Below are positions 5,792 through 8,664 of a stretch of 8,664 nucleotides of DNA, piece by piece. The position numbers were made by a program, and so were the translations under genes. The notes under the pieces are model-generated. The model was not told the DNA's origin. It did no database searches and was given only the letters and a program-made list of their open reading frames with translations. This stretch comes from Halieaceae bacterium. GTDB taxonomy: Bacteria > Pseudomonadota > Gammaproteobacteria > Pseudomonadales > Halieaceae. Location: assembly GCA_011524755.1 (NCBI GenBank), contig WTJR01000013.1, positions 1 through 8,664 of the forward strand. Reading direction: 5' to 3'. Each line of letters opens with the position of its first letter. The stretch's first letter is position 1.

Positions 5792-8491
5792 CTAGGTAGC
5801 AACGACTACCCGCACACCTTGGAGTTTCGCTTCTGCTCGAGTGACGGCTTCAACGCTGTCTTTTTGAACCTGCTTGATCATCGCTACTTCGTCATCACGC
5901 ACGGAACCGTTGCGGCTACCCAACGCCTCTAGCCGAGTGGCCTCACTGTTGAGTTCCTGACTGATCATGGATGTTGCGGCATCGCGTAATGAGCTTACTC
6001 GCTCTGCGGCGCGACCTTCGAGATGAGTGAGCGCTGCCGAAATTTTGGTGCGGAGCTCTCTGACGACACCCGCGCTTTGGGTGATGCTTATTGGCTTTAG
6101 CAGGCGTGTAAATGCCTCGCAACCAATCGCCTCACTCAGATCCCTACCGTCGAGTGTTATCAGGTAGCGGATGGGTTGTTGATCGAGGTAGCGACCGATC
6201 TGCAGACGCTTGGGCGCTGGGCAGTCCGCGTTAAATAGTGCTTCGATGAGTACGGTCCCGGGCTTGATACTCTTCTGCTTGATGAGTGCGACTGCGGCAT
6301 TACCCAATTCGGAGTTGTAAACCACATCGATAGTCTCTCGAACCAGTGGGTGCTCCCATGTCAGGAAATGGAGATCATCCCGACTAAGGGCAAGTTCTCT
6401 TGAGAACGTACAGGTAATGCCATCGTCATCCAGCAAGGGCAGCTCGCCGGTGACGAGATTTTCAGTTGGCTTTAAGATCAGTGTATCGTCCGCGCCAGCT
6501 TCGGTGTGGATTCCCAGGCGGTCAAATAGGTGGTCAGTGAACTCCATCAAGCTGTCTGTTCGCTCATTGCGCTCAATAGTCGCGATCAGCTGGGCTGCTT
6601 TCTCGGGGTCATGGGAGGTGATTTCGAGTAAACGGTCTCGTCCCCGATCCATTTGAGCAGACAGTTGGTCTTTAAGTGCGACTGTCTGTTGCAGCAAGGT
6701 GTCAGACAGGCGCCCACACTCCTCGCACTGCGACAGCGCGGCTCCTAACTCTGCGTAGATCAGGTGTCCTATCGAGCAGCTGGATTCGAAGGCGTCTAAG
6801 CCTTCATGGAACCATTTAAACCGCACGTCTTCGACGGAACCTTCCGATACCGGCACATGGATATTCACAACACCCATTTGACCAATTCGATCAAGCCGAC
6901 CAATACGCTGTTCAAGGAGGTCCGGATGCGAGGGTAGGTCATAACAGACGAGGTGCTGAGCGAACTGGAAATTGCGACCCTCACTGCCAATCTCCGAGCA
7001 AATTAGCGCACGCGCACCACTTTCCGCATCGGCAAAGTAAGCGGCGGCGCGATCTCGCTCTATCAGTGACAAGTCCTCATGAAATGACGCGCACCGTATC
7101 CCCACTTGAAGGTGAAGGTAATGTTCAAGTGCCATCGCGGTGGACTTGTCGCGACAAATCACCAGCACCTTTTCTTGTTTAAGGGACTTTAGGAGCTCGG
7201 CGAGCCACTTCGGCCGCTCTGAATCGCTCAAGTCAGTACTAAAGTCTGCGGAGAGCGGGTAATGATGCAGGCGTCGCTCAGGGAAGCCTTGCACTGACTT
7301 TCTGGAGTTTCGAAATAAGACCCGCCCTGTACCGTATTGGTCAACAAGCGCCTTTGCGATTTCATTTGCAGGCAGTGAGGAATCGATACCCTCAGGAAGA
7401 TCAGAGGTGACTTCACCGTTCCGCAGTGCCTCAATCAAGCCATGGGTATCCTCGAACTGCTTCTGTTCCTCGATAAATTGCTCAAAGCTGTTAAATCGAT
7501 CTGAATCGAGTAATTTCAATCGAGAAAAATGGCTATCGATTCCGGATTGCCCTGGCGTCGCTGTCAACAACAGAAGACCTCGAGCGGAGGCGGCTAACTC
7601 TGTCAACGCTCTATCGGCCGCCGTTTTGGCGTCGTCACCCAGGTTCAGGTGATGCGCCTCATCAACGATCAGAAAATCCCACTCCGAAGCCAATAGCTGC
7701 TCGGTCACGCTCTCATTCTTCTGAATAAACGACCACGGGATTAGGACCAATTGGTCATTTTCGAAGTCGAACTCCTCTGCCTCAGCGTCGAGTCTTGCTT
7801 CATCATAAATAGCGAACTGCAGGTTGAACCTTCTCAGCATTTCAACAAGCCACTGATGCAGCAATGGATCGGGAACTGCGACCAAACAGCGCTGCACCCG
7901 ACCTCTCAAAATCTGCTGAGTGAGGATCAGGCCCGCTTCAATGGTTTTACCCAAGCCGACTTCGTCGGCTAATAAGACACGCGGCGCAAATCGATTACCC
8001 ACCTCACTGGCAACATAAACTTGATGAGACAAGAGGGACGTTCTCGCTCCGATAAGTCCACTGCTATCGCTCGAGAGAAAACGGGCACGTTCCGAGAGCG
8101 TTTGATATCGGAGGTTGAAGTCACCGACCTTGTCTAACTGGTTGTTCAGTAATCGGTCCTGTGGTGTGTTAACCGATACTTCGGGGGCGATGAACTGCTC
8201 GTGTACTGTGAAGGTCTCGCCTGACTCGCGCTCGATTGTGTCGTAGCTGAGTGTTCCAGCGATCTCATCAACCTGAGTCACTTCCAATACGCGACCATTG
8301 ATATGCACAAGGCGATCACCGACCTTTAGCTCGTAACGAGTAAGGGGCGCTCTATCCGTTGCATAGGTGCGCTCTTCCTCAGCTGAGGGGTACAGCAAGG
8401 TGACTCTTCTGGTGTCAGCCTCAACACATATACCAAGCCCAAGTTCTAGATCAGCATGACTGATCCAGCGCTGTCCAATAGCAAAACTCAT
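5792..8491 (-). CDS. rapA: RNA polymerase-associated ATPase RapA (HepA)
   Basis: The 899-residue protein is a Swi2/Snf2-family ATPase that binds RNA polymerase and promotes its recycling from post-termination complexes. It opens with the RapA-typical FAIGQRWISHADLELGLG. The N-terminal part (about 1-107) corresponds to the Tudor-like domains of RapA. ATPase motifs are intact: LLADEVGLGKTIEAG (173-187; Lys182), VDEAHH (276-281), LLLTATP (307-313), SEIGSEGRNFQFA (499-511) and LLEQRIGRLDRIGQ (525-538). The C-terminal half keeps RapA landmarks such as RWYHEGLDAFE-like FKWFHEGLDAFE, RGRDRLLEI and ITWEHPL-like LTWEHPL. E. coli RapA has 968 residues; the shortfall appears to lie mostly between motif III and motif V. 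The start codon overlaps the upstream tatD stop (ATGA), and no clear ribosome binding site precedes it, suggesting translational coupling. Its stop lies three bases from that of the convergent DUF3604 gene. Confidence 0.96.
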   Translation of the reverse strand: MSFAIGQRWISHADLELGLGICVEADTRRVTLLYPSAEEERTYATDRAPLTRYELKVGDRLVHINGRVLEVTQVDEIAGTLSYDTIERESGETFTVHEQFIAPEVSVNTPQDRLLNNQLDKVGDFNLRYQTLSERARFLSSDSSGLIGARTSLLSHQVYVASEVGNRFAPRVLLADEVGLGKTIEAGLILTQQILRGRVQRCLVAVPDPLLHQWLVEMLRRFNLQFAIYDEARLDAEAEEFDFENDQLVLIPWSFIQKNESVTEQLLASEWDFLIVDEAHHLNLGDDAKTAADRALTELAASARGLLLLTATPGQSGIDSHFSRLKLLDSDRFNSFEQFIEEQKQFEDTHGLIEALRNGEVTSDLPEGIDSSLPANEIAKALVDQYGTGRVLFRNSRKSVQGFPERRLHHYPLSADFSTDLSDSERPKWLAELLKSLKQEKVLVICRDKSTAMALEHYLHLQVGIRCASFHEDLSLIERDRAAAYFADAESGARALICSEIGSEGRNFQFAQHLVCYDLPSHPDLLEQRIGRLDRIGQMGVVNIHVPVSEGSVEDVRFKWFHEGLDAFESSCSIGHLIYAELGAALSQCEECGRLSDTLLQQTVALKDQLSAQMDRGRDRLLEITSHDPEKAAQLIATIERNERTDSLMEFTDHLFDRLGIHTEAGADDTLILKPTENLVTGELPLLDDDGITCTFSRELALSRDDLHFLTWEHPLVRETIDVVYNSELGNAAVALIKQKSIKPGTVLIEALFNADCPAPKRLQIGRYLDQQPIRYLITLDGRDLSEAIGCEAFTRLLKPISITQSAGVVRELRTKISAALTHLEGRAAERVSSLRDAATSMISQELNSEATRLEALGSRNGSVRDDEVAMIKQVQKDSVEAVTRAEAKLQGVRVVVAT

Positions 8492-8664
8492 GACTGATCA
8501 GGAAAGAAGCAATCTAGACTGTTCTTGTGAACAGTCGCGAGCAGTTCGTCGGTTGAAACCTGTTTCAGATCCGCAATGGTTTCAGCGATAAACGGGAGAT
8601 AGAAAGGCGCGTTTGGCACGCCGCGGTAGGGTACTGGCGTCAGATACGGCGCGTCGGTTTCAAG
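8488..8664 (-). CDS. TatD-family metal-dependent hydrolase, C-terminal 58 codons (partial)
   Basis: Reading leftward from the window edge gives an open frame of 58 codons and a stop at 8490-8488. It begins LETDAPYLTPVPYRG, the conserved C-terminal signature of TatD/YcfH-type deoxyribonucleases, in which the aspartate of ETDAP is a metal ligand. The following VPNAPFYLPFIAETIADLK and the final N-S-L-D-C-F-F helix fit the family's end. The short YRG form of the signature resembles the YcfH/YabD branch more than E. coli TatD itself. The gene is followed without a gap by rapA, whose ATG shares bases with its stop. The rest of the gene, including the HxH metal site, lies outside the window. Confidence 0.88.
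   Translation of the reverse strand, partial: LETDAPYLTPVPYRGVPNAPFYLPFIAETIADLKQVSTDELLATVHKNSLDCFFPDQS

Noticed and set aside
5795..5810. GGTAG/CTACC hairpin at the convergent junction as a bidirectional terminator
   Set aside because: The stem has only five pairs, there is no T-tract on either side, and it falls in the rapA coding end.
1..8664. Mobile element, CRISPR array, toxin-antitoxin or defence system
   Set aside because: No transposase, integrase, direct-repeat array or paired small genes were seen. The helicase-like protein is clearly RapA rather than a defence Snf2 protein, given its full-length match to RapA landmarks.

Overview
The window (8,664 bp) looks like a chromosomal segment of a moderate-GC gammaproteobacterium. 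The best taxonomic clue is a near full-length RapA (HepA), the RNA-polymerase-recycling Swi2/Snf2 ATPase that is characteristic of Gammaproteobacteria. The lipid/CoA genes and a DUF3604 protein fit a marine heterotroph of the Halieaceae/OM60 or Cellvibrionales type, but that placement is an inference. I see no mobile element, CRISPR array, tRNA or rRNA.

Layout from left to right. Positions 1-40 hold the first 13 codons of an unidentified minus-strand gene with a good ribosome binding site. Positions 163-1176 (minus) encode an aminoglycoside-phosphotransferase-fold kinase of the ACAD10/ACAD11 N-terminal / LvaA type. A 161-bp divergent control region follows, with a good sigma70-like promoter for the kinase and a perfect 13-bp palindrome over its -35 box. 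Rightward from there run three genes that probably form an operon: an acyl-CoA synthetase (1338-3047), a crotonase-fold protein with isomerase-like rather than hydratase-like active-site residues (3108-3896), and an exported DUF3604 protein (3929-5788). Three bases after the DUF3604 stop, the leftward rapA gene ends (5792-8491). The rapA start codon overlaps the stop codon of an upstream tatD-family gene (ATGA overlap), of which only the last 58 codons are present.

How the genes may work together. A CoA ligase, an enoyl-CoA isomerase/hydratase-family enzyme and a divergent APH-fold kinase form a coherent set for activating and degrading an organic or fatty acid. By analogy with the Pseudomonas putida levulinate (Lva) pathway and mammalian ACAD10/11, the kinase could phosphorylate a 4-hydroxyacyl-CoA. 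The partner acyl-CoA dehydrogenase-like enzyme is not in this window, so the pathway remains a hypothesis. The role of the exported DUF3604 protein is unknown, although its PHP-like metal-binding motifs are clear. rapA and tatD are a separate housekeeping unit.
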